Positions 10,553 through 22,745 are shown, numbered from the stretch's first letter. The stretch: DNA of 64,000 nt from Strigamia acuminata (GCA_949358305.1 OX442315.1:36792427-36856426); one strand, 5' to 3'. Notes: a model not told the origin generated them from the letters alone. Program-made: numbers and translations.

Positions 10553-11023
10553 ATGGAAAACCCCAACTGCGGCAACGACGATTATTTAGGCATCCTCATG
10601 TGTAACAGAGGTAAATCCAAATTCAGAGCACCAGAAGTCAATTAATTCAAATTCAAATTTTTTTGTGCAGGTGATAAATTCTGCGAAGCGATTCCCAATA
10701 ATGATGAAGGAAATAATGAAAACGAAACCTCGGACAAGATTAAAGACTGTAATTTGAACAGACGTTACACATTCATCGTTAAAAATTCCCTACAAACCGC
10801 ATCGTGGCCCCCGGATGAATTTATTGCTATAGAAAAAGCAAAGAAAATACCATCGAATGATTCGGATGTATTCGATTCCCCGTCGGCCGCCTCGATAACA
10901 AGCACCGAACAATTAAGGCACGATCACGAAAAATCAGAATTCGAAATTAATAGTGAAAATAATAAGAAAAAGAAGGAGAAAAAGAAATCATTTAAATGCG
11001 GTGCTAATTGCAGTATTCTATGA
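10553..11023 (+). CDS. hypothetical protein with polybasic-CSIL C-terminus
   Basis: Exons 10553-10610 and 10671-11023 (60-bp intron, GTAAAT/GCAG, phase 1) give 136 aa. An in-frame stop lies two codons before the ATG. There is no signal peptide. The middle is acidic and Ser/Asn-rich. The C-terminus is a lysine run (KKKKEKKKSFK) followed by CGANCSIL. The final CSIL fits a CAAX box with Leu at X, which geranylgeranyltransferase I prefers, and the polybasic run resembles the second membrane signal of K-Ras-type tails. A prenylated, inner-membrane-attached protein is therefore plausible (inference). I recognise no domain. The exon could also be the 3' end of a longer gene whose upstream exons I missed. 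Confidence 0.55.
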
Positions 11024-11367
11024 ATCTCAATGGACAAAAATATCATGACGGCAGCGTATAAAAGCAAATAATAAATCAAATTCAATTTGTGCTTTAATGC
11101 TTCAATTTGCTAAGTATAATGTTGAAATTTGGAGATTTCAGTGACATATCGTGTTTCAATCATACCTTGATGCGCATTTAATGTATCCAGCATGCTGAAA
11201 TAGTGTCATAAATTGCTTGAATTTCAAAATCCCTTAATTTTTTTTTTCTACAAAAATAAGTTTATTTGTAAATTATCATGTGTAAAAAAACATTTTCTTT
11301 AATTTATTATAATAAGGTACTATTACGTGTAAAATAAACAATTTTTTTCCGGGAAAATTGGAAAAAA

Positions 11368-14300
11368 TCAGTGTGTGGTCAATCGTGATTTGTATTTGGG
11401 ACTTAATTTTAACAATTCGAGAAATGGTGCTTCAAAAATTAGTGATACAATTATGGACGCCAAATATATGACACAAACATTTGCTACTGAATAATACAGC
11501 TGAAACGAAAAGTAAAAAGAAAATTAATTTGTTTACAGTTTAATGACAAAAATTGTCAAAAACAAACCAGAAAAAGGTAAGAAAAATGAACTGGAACGTT
11601 TGAGCCATCAAAAACCATATTTATCACTAGTGGGTGGATCAGAAAAGCGCAATAAGTGAGCCGGCTTAAAGGCTGCCAAAATTGCAACGATAGAATAAAA
11701 TTCACAATTCCTAAAAATAAAATAAAATACATTAAAAGAATTTTTAATTGTAAGCATAAAACTTGCCTCCGTATCCATTGCTGCAAGCAAATATTATCCA
11801 ACAGACTACGAGGGACCAAGCTGTGCGCGAAAGAGCATGGAAAAGGGCGGCAATTTGAATACTTGTGCGGTCATTCGCTTTGTACAGACCAAAAATTAAA
11901 ACTAAACCGATTATTGGTGCTAAACTCCATCCTAGGAACACCATCCACTTTATAAATGATAATAAAAATATGTTAATATTGTTGTTTTACTAAAAATGTA
12001 ATTAAGTATGCCTCTTTTAGACGTTGTTGAAATTTTGTGCGGTATAGCAGCCAGCCGCATAACATTCCGATTACGTATGGCGCAATGTGTAAGTAAGGTT
12101 TGTAATAAAAATGGTCAGCCGCTTCGAAGTAAGGATCTGTGTTTGGAGCTCTAAAAAACAAAAATAAAAATCTTTAACATCACGGTAAAAAGGACACTTT
12201 TAAACTTTGAACGTCTAAAATGTCTATTTTTGCACATAAAAGTGCATTTTGTTAATGTAAAAAATTAATTTTGCATTTAAAAAAATTAATTTTGGCTATA
12301 AAACGCCTTTTTTTCGTCTAAAAGTCCATACTTGCACCAAATTAAAGGTCCATTGTGCCATCTGTCAGTAGCAGTTTATCCTAACTAATGCTTAAAACTA
12401 TATGATGTTTAGATATTGTAATCCATCAACTTACAATTTCAGTACATTAAGATCTGCTTCAATTTTGTAATGTGCACTCACAAACCCACTTGAAAACCAT
12501 GATATCAAAATAAATATTCCTGAGACGGCTAAACCAAATGGAAAATACCTGTAAATAAACACTCATTTTATTTAAAATCAAGTACACACTCAATCATGAC
12601 AATTACATACCGTGAAATCAAAATCAAGATGACAGGACTCAAAATATAAAACTGCATATCGTTGGCCAAATACCAACTTTGTTGTAAACACTGAAAAATA
12701 AAATTAAAAAATTTGCCATCAATAATTCTAAAATTAAAAAAAATAAATTCATTACCATATATTTAGATGGTGTAAAATTATTTACATACAAAATATTCCA
12801 CCACCAATTATTGTGACAGTTATTTCCTTCAAAACCATTTGGCGGCCAGAAAGGACCACTACCGAAGTAAATAATCAAGCTACTGTCCAATACTACTATA
12901 AACAGTATGTACAAGGGAGTCAATCTAAATGAAAAGTGCACAAAAGTACATACAATTGTTAAAATAATCTTCAGAATTCTTCAAATCAAACTGACCTTAA
13001 ATATCTGTACAAATAAAACTTAATCCACGATATCCTCTCGTTGTTTTGTTCACAGTGCACGAAATAGAGATAAGACACCAATAACCCACTTTTGGACACA
13101 AAAATAAACAATTAAGTAAGAACCGAAGGTATTTCCATTTACGGTACACTCGACCACAGCACTGAAAACATCTTACCTTAAAATAAAAAATGTATCTGCT
13201 GCTAAAACTGCTACACAAACAAGTTCAAACACAGCCGATAGCACCACATTCACCACAGTCAAAAGATTATCTGTCGATTGAAATATTTTAGTTACTTAAA
13301 TTATTGTAAATATGCTCTGATATAATGATATAATGGGCAATCGATGTTTTTCCCCATAAAATCTCTGTACCAGAGGTTTAGGGTACCGTAATAGTTTCAC
13401 ACCTGCAAGTAATGCACCGGAGACAAATGATTGAGCTAAAATAATCCAGAACATCGTTAGCACTCGGATTCCATCCAAGCAGCGCAACTTTGATTTCTGT
13501 TTATCGTAAGTGAATAATTTGTAGAAATTTCTGCGTATAGAGAAGGCAAAAATGATTTTCTGCCAAGTAACTTCTCCGTCTTCTTGTTCTTGAATTTCCT
13601 TCGAGTCGTCGTTATACTCCAAACGTCCACTTTAAAAGTAAATAAACAATTAATTCATCGCAACTATTTAATATTTTTAGAGTTATCTTTCTACTTTGTA
13701 GCAATTATTATTTCTTCGTCGGGTGAAGAGTTTGCGTTTGATGCAAGTCTTGCGTATCTTATTTTATGGTACTTCAAACAAATATCGTAAGTGGTGGCAA
13801 GTAGAATAATAACTCCAAGTATGAGGCAAATAACGCTGTAATTATCAAATATATCCTATATCTATTTAATTAAAATGATTAAAAACGTGTTTACAATGCC
13901 GTAACAGATTTCCTATCTTTCCAAAAGTCGGATTGCTCTGGCAAACATACAACATCCGATACATTTGCGAATTTTTTTATCAATTTGAAATCTGTAAAAT
14001 TAAAAAAAAAAAAATTATCTAATTTTGAATACACATTAAATAAAATTACCCAATATGGCAGTTAAAAACTCTTTAACTTCTAGAGCTGAGCACGTGTCCG
14101 GTATGCACAATCCCCATCTCACAGGAGGAATAGGCAAATTCTTTACTGGCTGGAAAAAGAAAAAAAAATTAAAAAATGTGCAAAAAGAATTGTTAAAAAA
14201 TTTTGGATTAGTTGTCAGCAAAAGAATTTATATCTGACAATTTTTCAGTTCAAAGCTTAAAAATGATATCACGCAATGCTGTCACCGAATATTTACAACA

Positions 14301-14978
14301 GCCGACCATTGCCCTTAAAACTGATAAACATTTCATAGAATATTTTTTAAAAAATATATACGAGTACGTGTATATTTACACGTATAAATAACTACAAATT
14401 TCATCAAACATTCAACAAATTTAAAAAAAGAGCGACCAGTACCACTTGGATCCACGAAGTGTCCACATTTATCAAAGCCCAGCAATATTGCCCCCGAAAT
14501 GGCCGTTCAAACTGAGGTGAATAAGGCGGGCCTTGAACAACTTCCTTGCACACAGTGTACGATCCGGGCCATATCACATTTCCATCTGTTAATCCACTTC
14601 GTATTTTTCCTTGTGCATCCAGCACTAATTGATCAACAAAAGAATTAGAATAATTAAGATAAATATCTCACAATAGAATTAAATTAGATTACACTGAATC
14701 GCCCAATAGTCCAGCCTCATCAATCCGAAAATAAAAGCGAAAACATCAACAACGCACTCGGTCGCGTCGTCGAGTTTCAACTTTTCTAGCTTTTCCAGCA
14801 GATTTTTCGTCACGTTAGCATCATAATTGCCGAGAAATAAGTCGTTTAGACCGTCTCGACCGAGGGCATGGATTAAATCAGATACTGAAGTAGCTTTTGA
14901 ATCGTTATTTCGTTTTAGTTGTTGAGATTGTGAGTAGTTAATGAGGAATAAAATAACTGCTGTCAAGGAGAGCTTCAT
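11368..14978 (-). CDS. NRF-6-like (nose resistant to fluoxetine) membrane acyltransferase
   Basis: Fifteen exons, all in phase, give 724 aa: 14978-14693, 14624-14446, 14149-14050, 13991-13895, 13835-13695, 13629-13403, 13270-13177, 13088-12996, 12924-12756, 12690-12611, 12548-12435, 12150-12012, 11947-11767, 11710-11568, 11499-11368. The signal peptide (LTAVILFLINYS) is followed by the extracellular NRF domain (WAIQLLDAQGKIRSG; WGLCIPDTCS), then the acyltransferase-3 multi-pass domain: LDGIRVLTMFW, DTFFILSGLLVSYLY, NNWWWNILYVNN, SWYLANDMQFYILSP, FWQPLSRLTYCAFLIHP and the C-terminal EAPF. The family is implicated in lipid or lipid-conjugate handling in worm and insect epithelia. Two consecutive introns use GC donors (12011-12010 and 11766-11765); frame continuity requires them. 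The histidine usual after the first membrane motif (GH or CH) is Gln here (ILAQSF), so catalysis may be altered. Confidence 0.92.
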
Positions 14979-16114
14979 ATCAGCTGATCTTTGTTTTCGT
15001 TGTGCTCGTGCTAAATCATTACATCTGAAATTGAAGAATTTGTTGCGGGAATGAGTAATGGTCGTTTGGCTTCACTGTTCATACCTACATTCATTCTTGT
15101 GTTTAAGTTTTCCTCGAAATGATCCGTAGATACCTTCGGCACGAACAACAAAATATATTTTCAGCGCCATGTAGCTCCAGCTGGTGGTACAATTGTTAAA
15201 CAAGTTTGTTTTGCGGTTGTCCTCGTGATTATTTCGTCATGGTTTTCCTCGTGATTATTTCGTCGTCGCTATCAGCTGACTGTGATTCTGTTATTTTAGT
15301 ACACACATAATATTATGGTGCACATTTGATTTGATACAATCCTGAAAGAATTTCCGCCAGACGTGACCTTTTCCAAACTATAAATTTAATTTATGTGTGC
15401 GTGTATGTATCGGCACTCATTTGGCAATGGAGGGCAAATGTATGGCACAGCATCTACCTCAAACAAATTTAACTAAAAAAAACTAAAATGCAAACCGAAA
15501 AATGGAAAATTTGGCCAAAAATTAAAAAAAAATTTAAACACAAACTCCCATTTTGTTGTTGCAACACAAAAACAATTTTTTCTTTGTTTTTTACTTCCCT
15601 GTTTTATTGTGTTGTACTCGAAGTTGTACCGCAATGAGAATTTCATGTCACCACCACCAGATGTCCCTGTTTATGCTCAAATGATGTTACAGACAGCCAG
15701 GTGGCGACTTCGAAGCTTAATAATTATTCATCATTTTATTCTCAACGGCTCGACACATTAAAACAAAAATTTGAATTAGCAGTTGAAAGCAAAATAATCA
15801 AAATGAAATAAATAAGTAAAGTATAAAATAAAAATAAAAATAAAAACACCTGATTGCAGCAACTTTGAATGCAAACTCTTTTTAATTTTTAATTAAAATT
15901 TATGAAATTTCAAAACTAACCGATTGACCTTGACCAGTTCCAAAGTTGGTTTCTGCAAACCTCAAACCAACATTTCCTGCGTGTATTTACTGTATCATCA
16001 AGTTACATTTTAACATTTATTCTTATATGGTAAAGTATTAATTTTTAACTGGTGTTCAACACACTGTGAAATCATAATTACTCTTTTCTCAATCTCTCTT
16101 AGAGCAAATCATTC
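14979..16114. other. intergenic between NRF-6-like gene and peptide gene
   Basis: It contains the upstream region of the minus-strand acyltransferase gene. An 18-bp stretch (CCTCGTGATTATTTCGTC) is repeated at 15221-15238 and 15247-15264. The rest is AT-rich with no exon seen. Confidence 0.5.
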
Positions 16115-16402
16115 ATGATGAAATTTTTGTTGTTGTTTAGTTTGATTTCTTTATGCTTTTTGAATTTAATAATTCCCGAATCCAGTGCTTCATTGGGGAC
16201 TCCAATTACTATTCGCCGTAACCATCGTAGTAAGAACTTTAAGACATTTAAAGTAAAACTGAACTAAATTATGTTTATTTTTATGTTTCCAGTGAATTGC
16301 AAACGTTCCTGCGCGCTCAAATTAGCCGATGGTGATGATAGTCGAGTGAAGAGAATTGTCAGAGAAGGAAAAAATTGTCATTGTTATATGACACGTGTTT
16401 AA
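16115..16402 (+). CDS. small secreted four-cysteine peptide (member 6)
   Basis: Exons 16115-16229 and 16293-16402 (63-bp intron, GTAAGA/CCAG, phase 1) give 74 aa. The signal peptide (FLLLFSLISLCFLNLII) is followed by a basic propiece ending in RRNHR. Exon 2 carries NCKRSC and NCHC, spacing C-x3-C-x21-C-x-C. The mature domain is basic (RVKRIVREGK). A tandem ATG-ATG start was found; the first is used. Function unknown. Confidence 0.78.
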
Positions 16403-17513
16403 GAAATATACGTGCTTATACTTTCAAACTAATTGAGATGGTGTCGTACTAATTTTGTACACCAGCTGTAATGTTGTTAATACAACATTAACAAGTATTT
16501 CAGTGAAATTTAAATGTAATATCAAGCTTTGTTTGCTAATTTCGAAAAAAATTTATTTCATAGTTTTTTTACTATTATATATTTGAAAATAAACTATTGA
16601 TCGGAAAAATATACATGCACTTTATTATTTTCTCGCCAAAATGCAACATTAAAACAAAATTTATTTTATTTAAATGTGTGAGTTGAGTTGGTTGTGGTGC
16701 ATGGAAATGTCAAGCTGTATTTAGAATGATATCATATATAACAATTCTAGAGTAAAAGTGGTTATTGTCCTAGGTTATAATTTTATCACCAGATCGAGTT
16801 ACCAATACAACCTCGTGCCAAATTTAAAGATAAATTTTATTAAACCAGCAAATTAATACAACAAAAGTATTATTGGTATTTACCCCTACAGTCGCCATAA
16901 AAGGGCGAAAAATCGTACTTTTTATTAAATAAACAAGTGACGACTTTATTTATATCACCCCAAATTCCAATCAAATTTAGGCTCATGTGGTAAGGGAATT
17001 AATTGTCATCAAAATTGCTCCTGCATTCAGAAAGTGTCTCCTACAAGTATATTCACAACCTGTTTTACAAAATTCCTACCTCAATCTTTCTCTTCCTGGC
17101 TCAATCAATCTCACCATTACAGAGTTTAAGTTTTAAGTTAAGTATAAAATTGTACTATGACTTACGGACGTGGTAATGAGGTAATACTTACACCTGAGAA
17201 TAAAATAGGACACTAATTTATGAGTTAATTAATAAAAATACTTACTTTAAGAAGTATATTAAAGTGCATGAGTCAATCAACACCCAATCAGCATCAACAT
17301 CTAACATATAAATGACATTTCAATGTATGCTAACACCACTACACCAGTATTGACAAATAAGTTTTGTAGTTTATTGACATTTAGATGCAAGAAATGTCAC
17401 AGGACATGTGATCATTCAGCAGTTCTAAATAAATACAGCAGTAACTTGGGTAAATGATCATTTTGATTCAAATCATTCGCGAATTCTATTGAGTACTACA
17501 AATACGGTCTACA
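16403..17513. other. intergenic, no gene seen
   Basis: AT-rich, no ORF or exon with support. Confidence 0.5.
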
Positions 17514-17791
17514 ATGAAGTCTGTTATGCTGTGTGTTTTATTGCTGGCCTCCGTTTTGCTTCTTGCAAACCAAGAAGTTGAAGCTTTTCAAGTAGTATTA
17601 GAAACTGAGCGCGGGCTTAACAGCAGTAAGTTTTTCTCAATTTTTCTTAGACAAACTATTCTAAAATAATTTTTTGCTATAACCTAGGAAGTTGCTGGAC
17701 CAATTGTAATCAAATCGATAATCATCCTGGTAAACTGGCTAAAGCTGATGCTTCCCCACAAAACAAGTGCGCCTGTAAATTTGTTTGGTAA
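17514..17791 (+). CDS. small secreted four-cysteine peptide (member 7)
   Basis: Exons 17514-17625 and 17688-17791 (62-bp intron, GTAAGT/CTAG, phase 1) give 71 aa. The signal peptide MKSVMLCVLLLASVLLL resembles those of the genes at 33621 and 34751 (MKxYLLCVLLLSAVLL), so this member belongs to the same subgroup although a 13.5-kb retrotransposon now separates them. Exon 2 has SCWTNC and KCAC, spacing C-x3-C-x20-C-x-C. Confidence 0.78.
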
Positions 17792-18842
17792 ACAATAATT
17801 GAAGTCAAAAGAAGTTCAATGCAATAAACAAATATCGAGTTTATATCTAAAATTGTAATTTGAAAAATAAAATGTTTTAAAAATTTTCTGAGAATTTTCA
17901 ATATTAAATATTCCAATTCGTAATTAGATTGATGAATTGTGTGTTCTTCAAGGGTTGATAGTGTTGATGAAATCAGATGTAGCGTAGGAGTACTCAAGAA
18001 GCAGCCATTGTATAAGGTACAAATTAACATAACATATTTGCATGAATGTACAGGTGGCGCCGCGTGCGTCAGAAGATGGAGTCGGAACATTCCAACAGGA
18101 ATTAGCTGATATTAATGAGTCACAATACATGAATAATACTCAATCATCCAAACAGCTTGAAACTTGTGTTAATGAGTCATGTAATTTAAAGTATGATTGG
18201 CTGGCTAGACTAAATGAGTTGTTCAAATTGGTGTGGAAAATAATTTCATTTATCTAAAACTCAACAATTTCTTTAAGAATATTTGATTTTAAAATTTCTA
18301 AATTTGCATGTGATTTTGATAATTTTTTGAATTTTGAAATTACAATATTGGCCTTATGTATATTATGATTTAACAAGTGACATTTGTCTGTGACCTGGGC
18401 TGGAGTGGCAATGTAAACTGTGAACTTGTGGTGATTTCAAATGTATTTTTATATATTTGTTGTCACATAAATAGAAATATTTATTATATTTAATTACTCT
18501 GGTTGAGCACACACCAAACTCGCCTGCTGTGCCTTGGGGGTGAAAACTCCAGAGGCACACCGCACCCCAATTTGGCTGGGGTGAGTTGCAAATTTACCAA
18601 TTTGGTGCAGAAATTATTTTGTTGCACCAAAATGCGCCCATTGTGCATATCTGCTGCGCAGATCCGAAGTGTGCTGGGCTCAAATTTAGAGTTTTGGCAC
18701 ATATTTGAATTCACCTACAACCAAACAACACACTTTGTCACTGCTCTGTCGCTGCAAGTATTGATATGGGACATTTCCTGCTGTCATTGTTAAGTTTGCA
18801 AAGCCAGCGCTTTCGTGTGTATCAGCCAGAGTTGATACACGT
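17792..18842. other. intergenic up to retrotransposon copy A
   Basis: Contains a short open frame at 18042-18257 without recognisable domain, signal peptide or splice sites, and GC-richer sequence at 18500-18780 that looks like old repeat DNA. Positions 18839-18842 (ACGT) are the left target duplication of copy A. Confidence 0.45.
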
Positions 18843-19838
18843 TGTCGCGCTCAACTCGGTCTGTCGCTGATACGTGGTATGAGTCACTCTCTGATCTCGC
18901 AATACCGCTTTACTCAAGCGGTTACCCAAATAATGTAACACGGCAAGACAATGTAAAAGGTAAATATAATAAATGTATTTATTATACGGGAATATACAGT
19001 TAAAAGGGAATAAAATATGTAAGGGAATAAAAAGGTAAAAGGAAAGGGGTGTGAAGTTGGCGGGAAACTGGTCGAGGTCGTCCTTTGTCGCTGTGGATCC
19101 AAGATGGCGTCCGCGTGGCAACGTGGTGTCGTCTTGGGCCGGCGTGGCAATGAATGGCGTCCTCGTCTCACGTTTCTCGTTCGGTCCTTCGGGCTCACGC
19201 TGGTCGGGCGCGAGTGAATGCCTGAAAGGTCTTACTTCTGGTCTGTTGTCTAGGTTTAGGGTTTTTTGTAGGTGTCCGGCGATCACACAGCGGCGGACGC
19301 TTGGTGGTTCCCGGCGATACACACAGCGGCGGGAACGCTCGTCGTGGTTACTGCAATTTAGGCTTGTGCGACCGTTTGTCTGCACAACTCGCTAAATTGG
19401 AGTAGGTTTACTATTTCTAGCTGGCTTGCTAAAATAGTGTGGTAATCTTGTTTCGCAGGTTACTCTGCGGAGGTTAACACAAATCAATCGTACTCACGTT
19501 GAAAGTCCCTTGTCCTAGGTCACTCCTGAAGTCTTTGTACTTAGGCTTGATCGTTTTAGGACGTTTGGCTTTTACGTGTATCTTGGTTGATTTTTGTGTT
19601 GGTTCTGCCCGCTCAGTGCAAGGCGAATTCCTTTGCACAAAGCGGGGGGTGACAGGTGACTAAAGCCACCCAATAGTGGAGAAGACGAATCTCCCCCACT
19701 CCCCCAGGGCAGACGCCCGTCCATTGACTGGATGTCAATGCTCTGAGGGAAGGGAGGCGCGCGTGCGACTCCCCTTCTTTACCCGTATGTAGGCCACGAG
19801 AGAAACTCTTCGTGCCCCACCCCAGTCGGGTCACCACA
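18843..19838 (-). repeat. 3' LTR of copy A
   Basis: 996 bp beginning TGTGGTGACCC and ending GCGCGACA in element orientation. It appears identical to the other three LTRs in the window. Confidence 0.95.
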
Positions 19839-19840
19839 CG

Positions 19841-19850
19841 TCCCCCTCCC
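19841..19850 (-). other. polypurine tract of copy A
   Basis: GGGAGGGGGA in element orientation, two bases before the 3' LTR. It is the expected primer site for plus-strand DNA synthesis. Confidence 0.75.
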
Positions 19851-19877
19851 AGCTCTGACCGCCGGTGTTCGGAGCGA

Positions 19878-22745
19878 TCAATCCTTCTTGCTGGGACCCG
19901 ACGCTGGATCCATCGCCTGGGCGAAACTCACTCCAGGGACGGGCGGCTCAGCGCCGGGCGGCACAACGCCGGGCGGCAAAACCAGATCTCCAACCAAGGC
20001 TGAAGACTGGTCGCGGGGGTCCTCGTGCTCGGAAATGAAGCACAATGCGTGGCCGCCGGCTGGCTCGTACGGGGCACGTCTCCTCTCATGCAGCCAAACC
20101 CGCGGAATGAACGCCGAAAACCCGGAATTGGTGTGCCGGATCGCGTTCGCCTCCGCGGCCGTTCGAGGCGCACGGTGGGCCCTCAGCAAACGCTGATGGA
20201 GGATCAAATCGGTGGTCTGGCGCACCTGGTTGTGTAGCCAAACGAATACCGATTTCCCCTTGTCTCTCTGCGCGAGGATGAATTTGCGCGTCGCCGTCGT
20301 CATCGACAGCTGAGAGAACTCGTCACACAACTTCTCATAATAGTTCGTCTGAAGCTTCGCCGCTTTCGCTGGCTTGGCGCTCTTCGGAACTACCGCTTGT
20401 TGGACAGTCTCTTCCCGCGCTTGTTGGGCTGCGGGAGGCGTCAGGCTCTGGCGAGCGGCGGACATCGTTGGTGGCGTCCGACATAACAAGCGTCTGGGTT
20501 TACCCGCCGCATTTGATAGGACGGGTGTCTGTGGTGTCGCCGCTGGTGGCATCGGTGGCGGCGGCGGAGGTGGAGTTGGGGCTCCACGTGAAGCAGTCGA
20601 AGAGGCGGCGTCGCTCTCCATCGGCTCTTCACTCGTGACCATCATTGCGTGTGACTGCGCTGACGGTGTTGGCTCCCACGTGGTAACGGCGTGGCGGAAG
20701 GCCATGCTCCGCAACTTATACCCCTCCCATTCGGGGTTCACCACGTCCCGGGTCAGCTCGAAACGAGTCATCGCCGGGTTGGGGAGAATGGCGCTCCATT
20801 CTCCAACGAGTGCGCGAGGTATCTGCACACCCTCTCTGTCGACTACGGACCAACAGGCCATCGCCTGTCGTCCGACCCCAAAGAGCGAGGGGGTCAATAA
20901 CTGGACCATGATTTTCGTCAAAGCCAGCTGTAGACTGCGCCGATTTACAGGGTTGCTGCGATCAGGATCTGCAGCGAACGCGCGCGAGTGGTGCCGCATC
21001 ATCGAAATCCCCCACTCGATGAAATGGCGCTGAGTGACGTCGGCGCCCTGCAGAGCAGCGGCGGCGGCCCTCGGGTCCTCCATCACAAATGCGAAGGCCA
21101 AGAGCTCTTCGATCGACGGATTGGCTGCTTCTCGAGCCAGCCGTGCGTTTTCGTCACGCTGTTCATACCACATCGCGGTGCGGTCGTGTCTTGCCTTGCT
21201 CGGGTAATATTCTCCGAATCGGGCGTTATGGCATTCCCGCGCAATGCTCTGGTGAACGGGCAACATCACCGAGTCGTCGACGGCCAAGTTCGGCGTAGTG
21301 CTCGAACCCGGCATCGGCGGCGGCGGCGGCGGGGGCTGCGTCGGCGGCGGCAGCGGCTGTGTCGGCGGCGGCAGCGTCAGGGACTGCTGTGCTGGCAACG
21401 GTTGCGACGTTGATGACTGCGTCGGCAACAGCAACGTCAAAGACTGTTGTGTTGGCGGTGGCAGCGTCGCTTGCACTCCAGTCGGCGTGACTTGGAGTGC
21501 CGGGAGCTGGCTTACAGTACTCGTCGGTGGAACGACGGCCGTAGGCGCGTTTTCTACACGCGGTCGCGAATTGACATATTCGCTTAACCACCGTGCCACT
21601 TCGTGTGGAATCACGGTACCATGCTCGACGACGCCCATCTTGCGAGCGAACTGCATCGCGGGGTCGAAACGAGACAATTTCTTGCGTTTCATCTGGGTGA
21701 TGATCTCGCGAAGGTCCCGCGTGTCTGGCGCTAGGACGCGACGCTCCCCGGAAGATCGGCCACTCGACTTCGATCGTGCCTCTCTCGCTTCCTTCGCTTC
21801 GATTGCTTTGAGAGCGTGTTCGGGAAGGGGAATTCCTCGCGCCTCGCAGCGAGCGAAATACCGCTCTTTGCGGTCTCGTTTCCGCTGCTCACGATGAGTT
21901 AGCGGATGTCTGCCGACACGGGGACGAGAGACTCGCTCTTCGTCACCCGAAATCCAGACTTCTCGAGTCTCTTTACCGTCTTTCATCTGACGGTTGACGA
22001 ACACCCTTGGTCTGGTGTAATTCGCGGGGTCGCGCGGTGGCTGCGCTGACGTTCCCGCTCCATCGTTGACGGTCGAGTGCTGTTCGACGCACTGTTTCTT
22101 CGACCGTCCCGGGGAGCGCGATTCGCTGCCCCCGGTTCCCTTGGAGCGCTTGCGCTTCCTTGGGAAATTATATTTGGGGCCGAGAATTCCCAAATAGTGG
22201 AGTTGCCACATTTCAGCTTGTGACGTGAGAATCCCCATTCTCGGTCGCCACTGTGGCGTAACTTCCCCCTGCCGAATCTGCTCGCACCACAGATGTATAT
22301 CGGCGGTGCTCATCCCGTCGTCTTGCAAAATACGCTCTGCAACCGCCGGCGCAGTGTCGATTAGCTGCTGGCGGTAGTGTTGATACACTTCTTCGCGGGC
22401 CTCCTCGGTCTCGGCCGCTTGCCACGCGAACAACACATGCTCCTCCGCCGGCCTGCCGGAGTATTGGCTCGACAGGGCCGGGTGGAAGATTGGTGACTTC
22501 GGGTCATCGATGCGAGCGAGCTCTGCAGCGACGACGTTTCGCACCGACTCCGGGAACGCGTCCAGGAGTGTACAATCGTTAACCCAACGCTTGGCGAGGG
22601 CGCGCGAAAATAATACGCGCAGGCGGTATGGCTTCGCATCTTCGCCAAAGCAGCGGCGCAGAAAATCGGGCAGTACGCCTCGATATATGCCCGCTCGCAC
22701 TATGCATGCGGGGCTGAGCGCTCCCCATGTGTCTCGGAGCTCCAT
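19878..22745 (-). CDS. ORF3 of copy A, 955 aa, function unknown
   Basis: Counterpart of B 58881-61748; see that entry for structure. It starts at an ATG abutting a CATTGCAG splice acceptor. It differs from B mainly in a 157-bp patch (20345-20501) where I count about 16 substitutions, several of which change the protein (for example AREETVQQ versus AQEETVQQ, and KLQTNYY versus KPPTNYY). The frame is intact. Confidence 0.75.
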   Translation of the reverse strand: MELRDTWGALSPACIVRAGIYRGVLPDFLRRCFGEDAKPYRLRVLFSRALAKRWVNDCTLLDAFPESVRNVVAAELARIDDPKSPIFHPALSSQYSGRPAEEHVLFAWQAAETEEAREEVYQHYRQQLIDTAPAVAERILQDDGMSTADIHLWCEQIRQGEVTPQWRPRMGILTSQAEMWQLHYLGILGPKYNFPRKRKRSKGTGGSESRSPGRSKKQCVEQHSTVNDGAGTSAQPPRDPANYTRPRVFVNRQMKDGKETREVWISGDEERVSRPRVGRHPLTHREQRKRDRKERYFARCEARGIPLPEHALKAIEAKEAREARSKSSGRSSGERRVLAPDTRDLREIITQMKRKKLSRFDPAMQFARKMGVVEHGTVIPHEVARWLSEYVNSRPRVENAPTAVVPPTSTVSQLPALQVTPTGVQATLPPPTQQSLTLLLPTQSSTSQPLPAQQSLTLPPPTQPLPPPTQPPPPPPPMPGSSTTPNLAVDDSVMLPVHQSIARECHNARFGEYYPSKARHDRTAMWYEQRDENARLAREAANPSIEELLAFAFVMEDPRAAAAALQGADVTQRHFIEWGISMMRHHSRAFAADPDRSNPVNRRSLQLALTKIMVQLLTPSLFGVGRQAMACWSVVDREGVQIPRALVGEWSAILPNPAMTRFELTRDVVNPEWEGYKLRSMAFRHAVTTWEPTPSAQSHAMMVTSEEPMESDAASSTASRGAPTPPPPPPPMPPAATPQTPVLSNAAGKPRRLLCRTPPTMSAARQSLTPPAAQQAREETVQQAVVPKSAKPAKAAKLQTNYYEKLCDEFSQLSMTTATRKFILAQRDKGKSVFVWLHNQVRQTTDLILHQRLLRAHRAPRTAAEANAIRHTNSGFSAFIPRVWLHERRRAPYEPAGGHALCFISEHEDPRDQSSALVGDLVLPPGVVPPGAEPPVPGVSFAQAMDPASGPSKKD

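Noticed and set aside
11656-11955. Plus-strand frame over the NRF-6-like gene
   Set aside because: It is antisense to two exons with clear family motifs.
18042-18257. 71-codon frame between peptide gene 7 and copy A
   Set aside because: Composition is plausible, but no start context, homology or splice support was found.
20374-21897. Long open frames antisense to ORF3, and similar ones antisense to gag, pol and the mag-like polyprotein
   Set aside because: They are shadows of GC-rich coding sequence, often poly-Gly or poly-Arg where the sense strand encodes Pro or Arg/Ala repeats.
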